DNA of 64,000 bases, taken from assembly GCA_027559495.1 (NCBI GenBank), contig JAMXSV010000023.1, positions 1,550,001-1,614,000 of the forward strand. Reading direction: 5' to 3'. The position numbers and the translations under genes are program-made. Below the pieces are notes generated by a model. It ran no database searches. It saw only the letters and a program-made list of their open reading frames with translations, and was not told the origin of the DNA. Origin of the DNA: Aurifilum marmelostoma. Taxonomy: Eukaryota; Ascomycota; Sordariomycetes; Diaporthales; Cryphonectriaceae. Below, one piece after another: positions 32,619-45,800 of this stretch; within the stretch, counting starts at the first letter, position 1; each line of letters starts with the position of its first letter.

Positions 32619-33557
32619 GTTGGGCGTACTGGTGGGTATTGTGTCTCTACGCTGGCCGAATCTTCCAGAAGAGTGTCTGTTTCTGCTGGAGGTTAGTACA
32701 CATGACAAAGCTCCAACCTGGGTGTCTTTCTTTTACGTGCTCCCTTTCGCAGATCGTGAGCTTGAGCGTAATACCTTGCTCTTTGTATGGGTTGGGAGAG
32801 AGAGAGAGAAAGAGAACCAGGAATGCAGGTTGGGAAAGTGCAGAAGGAAGGAAGGAAAAAGGTTGGGATCAATTCGAGACGAAGGGCTCTTTTGCGGAAA
32901 TGATGCTATGCAAGGTTGCCGGCCGGGGTTGGGGGGGGGGGGGTGCTGAAGCCAATTCAGGCAGTTGAGCCTGTGTGGCGCCTGTCAGTGAGCGCCCAGG
33001 TGTGCCAGGGCCCCTGAAACTTGGCGCTGGGCGCTGGGCTCCGGCTGAGCCTCCTCCAAGAGTCTCTGTCCATTGGATCAAATGCTGACCTTCCTTTTTC
33101 TTTCTTTTGAAATTGAATCTTGATTCCGACGTCCAAATTTACGTCAAAATCTTGCAACTGGCGCACAGGACTCAAGGTGATTCTTTGATCAATGTTATCA
33201 TCCGCGTTTGAAATCGTGTTCTTCCTTCTGTCGAGGAAGGCTCTGCAGTACTTGGCTCACACAGAGTAAACACTAATACAAAGGCACCTGGTTATGTTAT
33301 ATTCTGTATTAGCTAGCTAATCCTCACATTATGGAGGCCAGCTTGCGTTGGGTCGATATAGCAGCCTCTAGATACACAGGAATTTTCCATGTTTGAGTTT
33401 CATCTCCAGTCTTAAACCACAGAGCTATGTACTTTCGGCGAGAAGAATGGAAGATAAGGGGGGAAAATAACATCAATTAAAAAAACAATGCAGACAGGTC
33501 TGTGAACAACAGGCTCAACCAACTAGTTCAGAATGTCCAAAAAAGGATAAAAGAATA
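32619..33557. other. Intergenic region
   Basis: Upstream of the WW-protein gene. It contains purine-rich tracts (32800-32860) and a G12 run near 32930-32942. Composition turns A/T-rich after about 33200. No gene was seen. Confidence 0.5.
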
Positions 33558-33654
33558 TGATCAGACTGGGACTCGAACCCAGGAGGATTGCTCCATCAGG
33601 AAGTTTTGTTAAGCTGACCTTAACCTGACGCCATAACCGCTCGGCCATCTGACC
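33558..33654 (-). tRNA. tRNA-Leu (anticodon AAG), with intron
   Basis: Read on minus from 33654: acceptor GGTCAGA pairs with TCTGATC (one G-T), discriminator A. The D-arm is TGGCCGAGCGGTTATGGCG, and the anticodon stem TCAGG/CCTGA encloses TTAAGG..T with anticodon AAG. A long variable arm typical of class II tRNA follows, then T-arm CTGGGTTCGAGTCCCAG. An intron of about 16 nt (tcagcttaacaaaact) follows position 37; its CTTAAC can pair with the anticodon-loop GTTAAG, as usual for eukaryotic tRNA introns. CCA is not encoded. Confidence 0.95.
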
Positions 33655-35623
33655 AATGATTGTTGTTGAATTTTTCTGATTTTGAGAGGTTTATGTCGTC
33701 GTAATTCTGTGTGCCGATTTGTCTGTGAACCAGCCGAGCCGGGGTGTGGATGGGTGGGCCCAGTCCCGTCTCTACAGTATACTATAGTACGCTACATAGA
33801 AGCATGGCTACAGAATAAAAAGGTTCAGTAATGAACCAGGAAACGAGAGAGAGAGAGCAAGGTGTCAAACTTGAGGGAACGACCCATGTTTGTTGGAAGG
33901 TGGGCGACAGAAGACTTCCATACTGGGCTCTCAGCCTCACAGTGTCCACGAGAGAGAGAAGTGCAGATGCTCTCACCGTTTCCAGCCATCTTGTCTAACG
34001 ACCTTGATGTGTGAAATCTAGGCCTCACACGATTTCTGAAAATTTGCAAGTCAGAGTAGAAAGCCATCAAAATAATTATACTGGACCATATAACGTGTGT
34101 TGCTGTTGATATGTGCTCCTAAGGGCTGGACATGCAGAGCCCTTTTGCTTCAAAACCTAGCGAATAACAGCAAATTCAATTTCAGATATATTGCATAATT
34201 CCTCACAGTAGTAATTACCACGAGTTTTCTTTACCCTTATATAACCTACATATCAACAATCTACACGGCACCCAGAACGGAGTGGCGGTAATGTTCCTTC
34301 TCAGTTACCTAGGGTAGCGATGGCGTGCAATGAAGTGGCTTTGCGCAATCTTAAATGCACATTTTCTGCTCTCTGCCACAACTTTAACAAACGTGACCCA
34401 TGACTATCAGGAATTGGTTGATATGTTGGAAAGAAAGGCGTATAGTCAGCATCAGATGCATACTAAAGATCTGGGTTGAGGTGTTGCCTAGTGTTAACCC
34501 GCTGCAGCCTCTCAACTGAGCACTCGAGGTAGATATTATATTCCATTCGTGATTGTAATACTCTACCACCGTTTCCAATTGCTTGTGGCCGCTTGTTTTT
34601 GTCATTTTACATTCCTTTTCCTTATGTTCTCGCCTTTATCGAACGTTGTGCAGATATGGTTGAAAAGCAGGAACTTTTGCGGTGTTCCTGCGCACACCCA
34701 ACACAAAGCACCTTGAATGCACATGTTTGCAAATAATACAATCCGATAATGGTCGATTACAGAAATATCAGTATACTTCCTTGATAATCTCTGGATGTCA
34801 ATTCAGTCAGAGTATGGGAAGTCTTCCAAGCAATTCATTCTCTGGTGCTCAGAAGTCTGACCAGGTCAAGCATACAGTGGACCAGCCACCCGCCATGGAT
34901 TATCACAAGGTCTGCCTCGACTTTGGAGAAACTCTTTCGTTAAATGGGATATATTGTCAGCTTTGGGCCATTGTATTCTGAGCAGTAGACTTAACAGATG
35001 AGACACAGTCTCACTGCCAACGCCATGGGATAACATTCGGTTTTCATTATCGGGATCTCAAACCATTTAATTATTCGAACCCAGGTCGATTTGTTCCAGC
35101 GGCATATCGATTCAGTCTGTCACAGCTGACCGTCAGAAAACTCGAATAATTCTTAAGAAAATCTTCTCGAAATAGCTGCAAGCTCATTATAAGCCTGAGA
35201 ATCGCAAGGACCTAGGTATTGGGACAGAATCCTACAGTCGTCTCTCTAATTAAGATAAGCCAACAGCCAGGAGGCAAAGCAACATAGAAAATCCAGAATG
35301 CATTTTGAGCAAAAGCACAATCATTGGGAGATACAGCAGTGATTATGAGGTGTCGTTCTGGTGATTGGGTAATCTCCTCAACAATGAGGGCCCGGCATTA
35401 AAAGCTCCTAACTTCAAGTTTAGGCCGAGCTTAGCCTCCCTATAGGCAGCCATCCGACGTGCATACACGCCATCAAAACCCCCGCACAAGGTAAAAATCC
35501 AAGTATGTAGCAGGATCAATAAATTCACGGACCCGGCCTATCGACTCTAACTACAATACGAGTGAGCAAAAGGACCACCTGTGGGATTACTGATTTATTC
35601 ACTCAATACAGACTCACAACACG
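33655..35623. other. 2-kb A/T-rich gene-free region
   Basis: Noticeably lower GC than the rest of the window. Open frames are short, and none resembles a known protein. I see no direct or inverted terminal repeats. It includes the promoter of the downstream hydrolase. It could be decayed mobile DNA, but no element can be identified by eye. Confidence 0.4.
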
Positions 35624-36762
35624 ATGGCTCAAGTACTCACCCTCCCAGACGGCCGCAAGCTCGACTACATCGTCACCGGTGCAGAGAAAGGCCTCCCCCT
35701 CGTCTACATCCACGGCACGCCTGAGTCTTACCTCGTGGACCAGGCGCTGCAGGCCGCCTGCGAGAAGAGGAACATGAAGCTGATCAGCATGTCCCGCGCT
35801 GGCTACGGCGGCTCGACGCGGCACCGTGGCAGGAGGGTTGTGGATGTCGTGGCGGATATCCATGCGCTGCTTGAGCACTTGGGTCACAAGGAGTGCATTG
35901 TCATGGGACGCAGCGGCGGTGGTAGGTTCAAAAGACGCCGTGGTTCCTCGGGGATGAGGACGAGGCACAAACCTGCCCTCCCCCTCTCCCCACCCCTCTT
36001 GCAGATTTGCAAAGAAATAAAACCAAACCTCTCGGATTCGATTCAGCGCTCACCAGGATGTGAACCTTAGGACCTCACTCTCTGGCCAGCGCAGCACGTC
36101 TGCCGGGGTGCCTTGCTGTGCTGTGTGTCTGTGGCGTGGCGCCTTACGACGCCCAGGGCCTCGACTTCTACGCAGGTCTTGGTGAAGATAGTGAGTCCTC
36201 GGCTACCACCAGGCAGCCCTACCTTTTCCTCTTGGTGTCCGAGAGTCAGTCATGCTGACTCCATTCTGGGGCCAACTCTGTTCAAGATGTCGAGGAGTTT
36301 AGGGCCGCCTCCGAAGGCGAAGAGGCCATCACCAAGCTGTGCGAAACCCATCGGCCCCAGATGATCTCGGCAGACCCGGCAGCCCTGGTCGAACACCTCT
36401 CCAGCTTGCTGCCAGAGGTAGACAGAAGGGTGGTCCTGGACAACGTCAACATTGGCGAGGAGCTCGTCCAGACGATCCGCGAGGCGCTCAAGCATGGCGT
36501 GGACGGGTGGGTGGACGACGATTTGGCGTTTGTGGCGCCATGGGGCTTCGAGCTGAGCGAGATCAGGGTCCCAGTGCTGCTGTACCAGGGCGACGAGGAC
36601 ATGATGGTGCCGTTTGGACAGGGGGTGTGGCTGGCGGAGCATCTGCCCGAGGAGCAGGTCAGAGCTCACCTTCTCAAGGGAGAGGGACACATCTCGATTG
36701 AGACTAATCACCTGGATGCCATGTTGGATGAGATCCTGGTGGCCGCTGGGAATCAGCAGTGA
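35624..36762 (+). CDS. Alpha/beta hydrolase
   Basis: Exons 35624-35921, 36071-36190 and 36287-36762 total 894 nt, 297 aa. Fold landmarks: LPLVYIHGTPESYLVDQALQ (oxyanion HG), SRAGYGGSTRHRGR, nucleophile elbow VMGRSGGG (Ser97), acid LLYQGDEDMMVPFGQG (Asp about 241) and base LLKGEGHISIE (His about 273), so the catalytic triad is complete. There is no signal peptide, suggesting a cytosolic enzyme. The substrate is unknown; the family includes esterases, epoxide hydrolases and haloperoxidase-like proteins, and the sequence does not choose among them. Introns: gtaggt/cttag and gtgagt/ttcaag, both phase 1. Exon 2 was placed because it continues the helix after the elbow (ARLPGCLAVLCVCGVAPY). Confidence 0.87.
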
Positions 36763-37576
36763 TCCGGCAGCTGTGTCGAGAGAGTGTATGTACGAAGTGG
36801 AAGAGAGCCAGAGAGTCAGCTAGGTTCTGTAGTCACTCTGGGGCCCCCCAGAACGGTGCGTGCGCCCTGGCTTCTTCTGCGATAACGATCACGCATACTG
36901 TTGGGCGAGAGGCCCTGGAATTATTCTGTAGCCTACCCATGGTGGGCTGACGCTATCAGCCCGATGGCCCCTGAAGAGGATCCTTGCACTGCATGCAATC
37001 TGGTAGGAAGAATCCCGTAGATAAGGAAACCCTGATGACCCTCTTCTTTTGAACTTTCTTATTCGATGTTTTCCTGGGTGGCTTGTCAGCGTCATGGAGA
37101 AATTTAGAAATATACCGTGAGACGAAAGGATCTCTGCGAGAGAAGGAGGACACGGAGGAGGAGGAGGAGCTTGGAAATTGCCTCGAGCGCCCGAGGGTGA
37201 AAGTTGTACGAGGGGAATCACGGCGTGTGGATAGAAGAATACGAAGCTGAGAGGCCTCTAGATAACGAATGTAAGCTCCGTTTGTTGTTTATTTTGGGAG
37301 TCCATGGCCTGTCACAAGAGCGCCGTCCTTGATAAGAGCGTGGCAGTGTTCTGCTCGTGTTCTTTCGAAGGGTAATTAACTTGGAATCAGGGGGTCCGGG
37401 CATCAATGATCAAGGTTCCATAGTATCAAACCAGCGGGAAGAGATGAAGAGGCGGCGTTCGATGGTCGGGTCGTCCCAGTGCGTTAGCGGCCTGCTGTGG
37501 CTGCTTTTGTAAAAATAGAAACAAGGCTCATCGAGCTGGGCTTGGGGTGGGTTGCACTCTGCCCGTTTCGAAGCCC

Positions 37577-37610
37577 CTCTCTCTCTCTCTCTTTTTTTTT
37601 TTTTTTTTTT
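37577..37610. repeat. (CT)n followed by T19 tract
   Basis: A CT dinucleotide run (37577-37591) passes directly into a run of 19 T (37592-37610). Simple sequence repeat in intergenic DNA. Confidence 0.9.
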
Positions 37611-40600
37611 AATCCGGACGAATGATGATGATGATGAAACGGGCTCTTTGTCGGGTTTCCATGCACTGCCGATCGAATCCTGTGCGTGCCAGACAGGGCC
37701 GACCCGAGAGAGGCCGTAAGGCCGTTTGGTCTGACAAGCACAAGAAGCCTTCCGGAGCCTCGTGACGAGGGGTGAAAGAAAGTGCATCATGTGCCACGGA
37801 CAGTTAAGAAGACGGTGATTACAAGTCGATGTTTTGGCGTTCGTAGGGCCTCGTGACATTTGTCCCGGGGGCAGCAGGCCGCTATTTCTCCACCGCCCCG
37901 GGACTCGGATGCTGCTCCACAGGCCTTCTAGAACCTTTTGCTTGCTGAGAAGGACAAAGTGAACAGGAGTCAATCTGGTCGACCCAGCCCTAGGATCCAT
38001 CCCACTCGGTCACCTGGACTCGCCAAGCCAGTCTGGGACGTGTTACTGTGCCATTGACATTGACAGACCCTGGGCTAAAGCTTCCGGACGACCTCACCCC
38101 GCAGGACGCGGGGCTCTTGACACACGGGAAAGGAGGAGAAAGGGGGGGGAAAGAGGAAGAATCTGGGGAAGGAGGTCATTTTGGTAATAGATCTTGTGAA
38201 ATGGAGACGGGGGATCGCGTGATACCCCGGATCTCAGACGAAGAATGGCGGAAACTGGGATACGATCAAGTAAAATGGGGGTAACAGAAACTATTCGCAC
38301 GTCACCAGAAACCCCAGCACGGGCCGGACGAGAAGCAAGCGGATGGGGTCAGCCGCTGCCGAGAAAGGCCCCAGTGCTCAACTGAGTGGCTCACTTATTC
38401 AGATGGACGTCAAGGTTGGACAACTCGAGACGGCTTCTTACGTACAATGGACCTGGTCTTGACACATCGTGAGGTCACGTTCCCTTTGTTATTATTGCAG
38501 GATTTGAAGATCAAGAAACAAAAAAAGCGGACGATGAACGGTGAGGATTGTAATGTGATGGCGGTCGCGACTTTTTTTTTTTGGAGGGGTTTATTTAATT
38601 TTTTTTATAGTCACATCACCACCATCAAGGTGCATGCATGCATGAATTCCATGGCAGCTGCCCCGTGTACCTCAGCAGTGGGTAGTATGTATTGAGCGTT
38701 GATTTATACTGTGCCATACTGTGCTATTGACCGACTTTTTCCTATTGATACTACTGTGGACTGATGCTCATGGACAGCCATGTTGTAGTAGTAGTAGTAG
38801 TACGTACCAGTCTTTTATTATCTTGCTGTGCGATCATGCGTATACGTGCATTTTGCATTTTCGTCGTCATGTATGTACCTGTACCCTATAGGTCGTGAGC
38901 CTCTGGGGCTTCTCGTATGCTAGCCGTGGCGACACAGGTACCCAGTTCCGACTGTGGATATCCTGTACGGAGCCTGATGGAGCCTGCGGCCACCCTCGGG
39001 AGCTAGAGATGAAACGGAAGTTCGAGCCTGGCAGGCCTGGCCAGCTCTCACTTTCTCTCGCTGAGCAAGCTGCACAGTATCCTGCACACAGAGGAGAGGG
39101 GGAGGAAAATAGCTCAAATGGACTCTCTGATGGCTCTGGAAAGCCTCGAATACCCGTCTCTTGGTTACATGGGGGCATGTGAACGACGCCCTACGGTCCA
39201 CTTTTCCAGGTACATGGCCCAGGACGGCGTGCATCTGTCCTCCCCCGAATCAGACGGCGAGGACAATTCCCAACATGTTCCCGATCAAGTCTAGGTTTGG
39301 TTTTTTTTTTACTACATAGTATCTACAATCCTTGCAATGTTTGCCATAACTCGGCATCGTAACCTGTTCGACCGCACTTGACTCGGGAATCTGGGGAAAA
39401 GACTTTTCGTCCTAGCCAGTTAGTTGGGTGGTCCAGCACGGCCAGGGCGGATGCCATTCCTGCGCGTGCGTGTACAAGGAAAAGTCACGATGGATCAGAT
39501 CGTGATAGCTTTACCCCATCGAGTCATGGTGCATGAAGCTCGAGAGACCTTTGGGTGAGACTTGACGATCGTATAAGATGGGCTCGACTTGCTCCCTGAC
39601 ACGGCAAGGTCTTCCGGTGTCTGGGAAACGAAGCAGGACAGTTTTGTTTGTGTATATCAAGCCTTTGATAGGAAGATACGTCAACAGCGAATCGACATTG
39701 ACCTGTTTTGGTTTGGCCTAGCCTTCCTCGAGGAAACACATTATACTTACACCACCCTCTGGTAAGTCTACTACTTCCTGTGTCTCGACTCCCTACCTGT
39801 CCTTGCTTCTTTTCATTTCCTGTTCGCTTGTCTCTTAGTCAGAGCACAGACAACATAACCCTGAATGTTGTCACCGCATCCCGATACTGTTGTTGTTATT
39901 GCTGGCAACACTATATCGCTGTCCCGTATATTCCTATCGGGCCCGCCGGCGCCTTTGTCCTTATCCCCCTGTCCTCCTACTGCGGCTGAGGATGGACTTA
40001 GCTGGGCTCAGCTCAGGTGTGCGCCAGCCTCAGGGGCTTGGATGGCCGGTTGGCGTGTTGCAACGTGGAACTCTCTCGGGTCTCTGCCGCCGAGGAGGCC
40101 CCGCCATTGGCAGAGGAGCTTATCTTGAACAGCATTCTTGAATCTTTGCTGTCTTTTGCCTTCAGGGGGGTGCCTGTCCCAGACGCCCAGACCTGGTCGG
40201 ATTGGTTCATGACATCAGAAAGGAAGGAAAAGAAGAAAAAAAACATGAGATTCGGATGCAATACGTGGTTGCCAGCTCGTCTCTCTGTACATGCTTTTCT
40301 GTCATCTTCTGCTGTCAAACCACCCCTGCATCATGCAGTATACTCTTTCTAGATAAATAGGAAGCAGGGGAGCTCGAAGGACGATCGTTAACCGGCCAAG
40401 ATCTTAAACAGAACATCTCACATTCCACTACCATCACCACCACCACCCATCATTAACAACAGCTCGAGGTTCCTTTCTCAAACCCCAGAAAGGAAAAACC
40501 ACACCAACGAACGGTACGCCCCCCCCCCCCTCCCCCTCCCGTTCGTCACACTGTCTCTTCCATTCCTAGCCCCTTGCGGCTGGCTGGGGAACTTTCTTGG

Positions 40601-41060
40601 TACCTGGCGGCTCCTTATCTCTTGTGTCAAGTTCTCCATTTATATCTGACACCGGACGGCGAGCAGAGAGATCGCACCAGCCGGGCCATCTAAGACCTGG
40701 TGGCTCGCTCCTTTGTTGTCACGAATCCGTTAAAGGCTGACCCACACAGCTGCCCGAGCAGGTGAACTTTCCACCATCCCTTGGGGGCACTTCTTGCGTT
40801 CTTTGCTTTGCTAACTCTCGAGAACTCGTCCTTGTCTTGATCTAGACACAAGCAATTGGACTCACCTCGTTCCAAAGTGTTCGCCGTTCAGTCTCTGATC
40901 CCGAAGCACCCACTCGGGCTTCTTTTTCTGGATTTCTTTCACTGTACCAGGCACGTCATTCGTTCCAGCGAACCGTCCAACGAATCAGGCGCGGACCGGC
41001 CGAGACGGTACGTCCACTATTTTCCTAGGAAAGCTTGTCCATTTTTCTTTCGCTCTCGAG

Positions 41061-41064
<4 letters not shown>

Positions 41065-41092
<28 letters not shown>
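41065..41092. repeat. (CA)14 microsatellite
   Basis: Fourteen uninterrupted CA units in the region upstream of NAD-GDH, followed by imperfect CA-rich sequence to about 41150. Confidence 0.9.
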
Positions 41093-41096
<4 letters not shown>

Positions 41097-42411
41097 TACG
41101 CACACCAACAACGCACACGAGAGCCACACAAAGTACACGACACACGGACATGTCCAAGTTCCCTTATCAGACGGGCGAGCTGAGACCCCAAGAGCGGTGA
41201 AGAGGGGCCCGTCACCTCACCTCTTGATGCCATCATCCTTGATCCTCCCCTCGCCCCCGGTTCCACCAGTCCCAAAGTGGTGTATTTTGCAGAATGGTAT
41301 CTTGCAGACCGCACGAGTAGTGCCAGCAAAACCGCCCAACATAGGGTGTTCTCGTGCCGCCACCTGGCGCATGAACATTTCCCAAGATCTATGACCAAGG
41401 TCCCCATTCCTGTGTGGCCTGTGATTTTCTTTTCCTTTCCTTTCCTGCAAGTCTGCGGGCCGAGAGTTCGAGGTACCTGAGGAAATACGCGAGGTACTCC
41501 TCGTATCCTACCGAAAAGCACGAGACCGAGGCCAGTGGCCGTGTTAGTCTTGGACCTTGCCTGGTTGTCACTACCTCCCCTTTTGAGCCGTACCTTGGTT
41601 TTTCCTTCTTTCTTTTTTTCTTTTTCTTTCTTTCTTCCCTCAGTATGCAGGTCAGACCCATAATCAAGCGAAACAAGCCGCTCTTTTTTATTCTGCGACG
41701 GGTCATGGCTGGCCGCTCCTTCTGGCCCTTGACGGCAAACGGAAATAGGGTCCGGCCATGTTATTGACCGTGGGTTGGCGGGCTCGCTGACGCCCGTCGT
41801 GATGTGTGACCTTCATACTCTTTTTTTTTCTTTTCCGTTCTGCCTCTAATGTCTTTTCCGTTCTGATTCACGGGGAATGCCATAGGCATGGGACCTACAC
41901 TTTGAGACCCCGGCATCATCAAGAGATACTTTTCCTGTACATCAAGGTACTACCAACGCACAAGCTTAAGCCTTGTACTCATCATCTCCCTTCGTCTTTT
42001 CTGCCTCGTCTCGTCAAGTCCTCCTCATGCACGTCCCCCCCCCCCCCACCCTACACAGACGAGACTCGTATCTGGCTCACTGACTGTGGGTGTCATGGCT
42101 GGCGGGCTGGCCGCGGTACAAGGATGCCGTTGTTGATGCAGAGAGAGATAATGACAGCGCCATCTGCACATTTCCTTTTTTTTATATATATATATCACTC
42201 CTTGACCCTCCCGTTGCCTCCTTCGTTGATGGTTGGCCTTCTGCTGCCGTGGGCATGATTACAACACTTCCGTGATGCACCTCCCTCAGCTCTAGCTATT
42301 AACCTCCCTCTTCCTGTTTTCTTCTTCTTTTTCTTCTTTCTCATTCTTTATTATCATTACTCTGGGCCGCTTCTTCTTACACACATAAACAAATCGTCAT
42401 CATCACCAATC

Positions 42412-42798
42412 ATGGCAACTGAAGCCATCGCCTCGCCTGTGGCGCCTGACCTGGTCATCAGGACTGACCTTGAGTGTTGCAGTAGCTTTCCTACATACAT
42501 AGACCCTTTTGACTCCTCAGACGAGACTGTCGCCGACTCGGACGACGTCATGACCATGGCCTCCTCATCACCTTCAAGTCCCGGCAACAAGCTGGTCGAC
42601 AAGATCAAGGAGGAGCCCTCACGCCATGCCTCTCCTCAGCCCACCTCGGTCAGCCATGGCCTGCCGACCAAGGTTAACGGCAATGGGTACAGAGTGTTGC
42701 GGTCCGCAACGGTAGGGTATATCGCTCCGGCCTTTGTGGGCAAGGCAGATCAGATGAAGGAGGGTGAGTTTGACTTTCATGTCTGCCATATACACACA

Positions 42799-42834
<36 letters not shown>

Positions 42835-45800
42835 GTGTGTATATAGTTCTCTCAAAAAGAGAAGGGAGACGGGGTTTGATTTACTGACTTGCTCGTGTCC
42901 ACGCACACATAGTCAAAACTTTGATTCTGAAGAATGGCTGGATCCCAGAGGACCGCGTCGAGTCGCAGATTGCGTGGTTCTACAACGAGCTGGGCATTGA
43001 TGATGTATATTTCGAGCTGGAAACAACGTCTGTCATCGCAGACCACATCACCTCTCTATATGCCGCCAAGGTGGCTGCCTCCTCGCGCAAGGACGGGCGG
43101 GAGGAGATCAGGCTTGACATGGAGGCCAGGGACCATGCGATCTACATCGACACCAGCGAGCCCGGAAAGAGCGCCATCGGGGGTCCCCGCTTCGAGACCA
43201 GGCTCGAGAACAAGTACCTGGACGGCAACCTGAGCGACCGCTTCCGCGTGGAGACGTTCCGCTCGTCGGGTGTCCTGGGCAACCAGGCCGAGTCCAAGGT
43301 GTCGCTCCGGTGCTACTTTGTCTACCAGTGCCAGTTTGTCGAGCCCAAGGCCGACCCCAACGAGACGCGCCTCGAGGTCATCAGCGACCGCATGTTCCTG
43401 GCCAAGGCCACCGACAACACCAAGCAGATGTACAAGGAGATCATCGAGGTGGCTGTCAGCCGGACGGGCCCCGTGATCGAGGTCTTTGACCATGCTGGGT
43501 CGAACGAGAAGCGTCTCGTCGTGGCCTTCCGCTCGCGCACGGCCAGGGGCTTGTTCAGCGCCCTCTCTGACCTCTACCACTACTACGGCGTGACCAGCTC
43601 CAGGAAGTACGTCGAGCAGTTCTCCAACGGCATCACGGTCATGAGTATCTACCTCAGGCCCGCGACCAACCTGGGCAGCGGCTATCCTCCCTTTGACCAG
43701 TCCATCCACCAGATCATGAAGGAGGTCTCGCTCCTGTACTGTATCCCCCAGACCAAGCTGCACTCGCTCTTCGCCTCTGGAGAGCTCAGCCTGCAGGAGA
43801 CCGTCTACGGACACTGCGTGTGGGTGTTTACGCAGCACTTCCTGAACCGCCTCGGGTCGGAATACGTGTCTCTGTCTGAGGTCCTGGACCCCAGGAAGAG
43901 CGCGCACCAGGAGATCCTGTCCAAGCTGAAGCGCAGGCTGCGGACGGAGACCTTCACCCCAGACTACATCCTCGAGATCATCGCCTCGTACCCCCAGCTC
44001 ATCAAGACGCTGTACGCCTCGTTCGCCAGCGTGCATCTCAGCGTCGGCCCCGAGTTCGACCAGCACAATGTTGCCCCGACGCCGGCGACCGAGGTCATGT
44101 CTGACGAGAGGCTGAAGGAGTACATCACGAGGCAGGTCTCGACAGAGCACGAGGAGATGGTCATGAACGCCTTCAGGACGTTCAACAGCGCCATCCTCAA
44201 GACCAACTACTACACCCCGACCAAGGTGGCGCTCAGCTTCCGGCTGGAGCCGTCCTTCCTGCCCGAGGTCGAGTACCCCAAGCCCCTGTTTGGCATGTTC
44301 CTCGTCATCTCGGCCGAGTCCCGCGGCTTCCACCTCCGCTTCAAGGACGTGGCTCGTGGTGGCATCCGCATCGTAAAGTCCCGCAGCAAGGAGGCCTATG
44401 CCATCAATGCTCGCAACATGTTTGACGAGAACTACGGCCTGGCCAGCACGCAGCAGCGCAAGAACAAGGACATCCCCGAGGGCGGGTCCAAGGGTGTCAT
44501 CCTGCTGGACCCCAAGCAGCAGAACAAGGCCCAGGAGGCGTTCGAGAAGTACATCGACAGCATCCTGGACCTGCTCCTGCCCGCCGAGACGCCGGGCATC
44601 AAGAACCCCGTGGTGGATCTGTACGGCAAGCAGGAGATCATCTTCATGGGCCCCGACGAGAACACTGCGGACCTGGTCGACTGGGCCACCGAGCATGCCC
44701 GGTCCCGCGGCGCGCCGTGGTGGAAGTCCTTCTTCACGGGCAAGTCGCCCAGGCTCGGCGGCATCCCCCACGACTCGTACGGCATGACCACGCTCAGCGT
44801 CCGCGAGTACGTCAAGGGCATCTACCGGAAGCTGAACCTGGACCCGGCGACGGTGAGGAAGATGCAGACGGGCGGTCCCGACGGCGACCTGGGCAGCAAC
44901 GAGATCCTCCTCAGCAACGAGAAGTACACCTCGATCGTGGACGGGTCGGGTGTGCTCGTGGACCCGAACGGGATCGACAAGGAGGAGCTCACCCGGCTGG
45001 CCAGGGAGCGCGTCATGATCTCCGAGTTTGACATGTCCAGGCTGTCCAAGGACGGCTACCGGGTCCTGTGCGACGACTCCAACATCACGCTGCCCGGCGG
45101 CGAGTTTGTCGGCAACGGCACGTCGTTCCGCAACACGTACCACCTGCGCGACGCGGGCCTGACGGACATGTTTGTGCCCTGCGGCGGGCGGCCCGAGTCG
45201 ATCGACCTGGTCAGCGTGGCCAGGATCATCAAGGACGGCAGGTCGACGATCCCGTACATTGTCGAGGGGGCCAACCTCTTCATCACGCAGGACGCCAAGC
45301 TGCGGCTCGAGGAGGCGGGCTGCGTGGTGTTCAAGGACGCCAGCGCCAACAAGGGCGGGGTGACGTCGTCGTCGCTCGAGGTGCTGGCGTCGCTCAGCTT
45401 CGACGACGCCGGGTTCGTGCAGCACATGTGCCACGACGCCAAGGGCAACGCGCCGGCCTTCTACCAGGCGTACGTCAAGGAGGTGCAGGCCAAGATCCGC
45501 GAGAACGCGCGGCTCGAGTTCGAGGCCATCTGGCGGGAGCACGAGCAGACGGGGGTGTCGCGGTCGGTGCTGTCGGACAAGCTGTCGGTGGCCATCACGA
45601 CGCTCGACGAGGAGCTGCAGCAGAGCGACCTGTGGCGGAACCAGCGGATCCGCAAGGCCGTGCTGCGGGACGCGCTGCCGCAGCTGCTGCTCGACAAGAT
45701 CGGCCTGGACACGGTCATCGAGAGGGTCCCGGACGCGTACCTGTGCGCCATCTTTGGCTCGTTCCTGGCTAGCCGGTTTGTGTATGAGTTTGGCAGCCAG

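Larger units (their letters stand above)
36763..42411. other. 5.6-kb region with no recognised gene
   Basis: The longest gene-free interval of the window, before NAD-GDH. It holds CT/T tracts, a (CA)14 tract, a C10 run near 40520, a TAG/GTA repeat near 38785-38803 and many short runs of T or G. Open frames of up to ~195 codons exist on both strands, but each is low-complexity or lacks any family resemblance. Part of it may be the GDH promoter and leader; a non-coding RNA or a fast-evolving intron-rich gene cannot be excluded. Confidence 0.45.

Noticed and set aside
35081..35110. A TTCGAAC-like segment suggesting a second tRNA
   Set aside because: The flanking bases cannot form the T-stem, and no acceptor or anticodon arms are present nearby.
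37410..38000. A 196-codon minus frame in the 5.6-kb desert
   Set aside because: It crosses the CT/T tract to give a Ser/Lys/Glu low-complexity stretch, and the rest is unrecognised. It is more likely chance.
38867..39234. Overlapping ~100-codon frames on both strands
   Set aside because: Mutually antisense frames with no homology; no evidence that either is translated.
35624..42411. Possible secondary-metabolite or biosynthetic cluster around the hydrolase
   Set aside because: Only one accessory enzyme is present, with no synthase, P450, transporter or regulator nearby.
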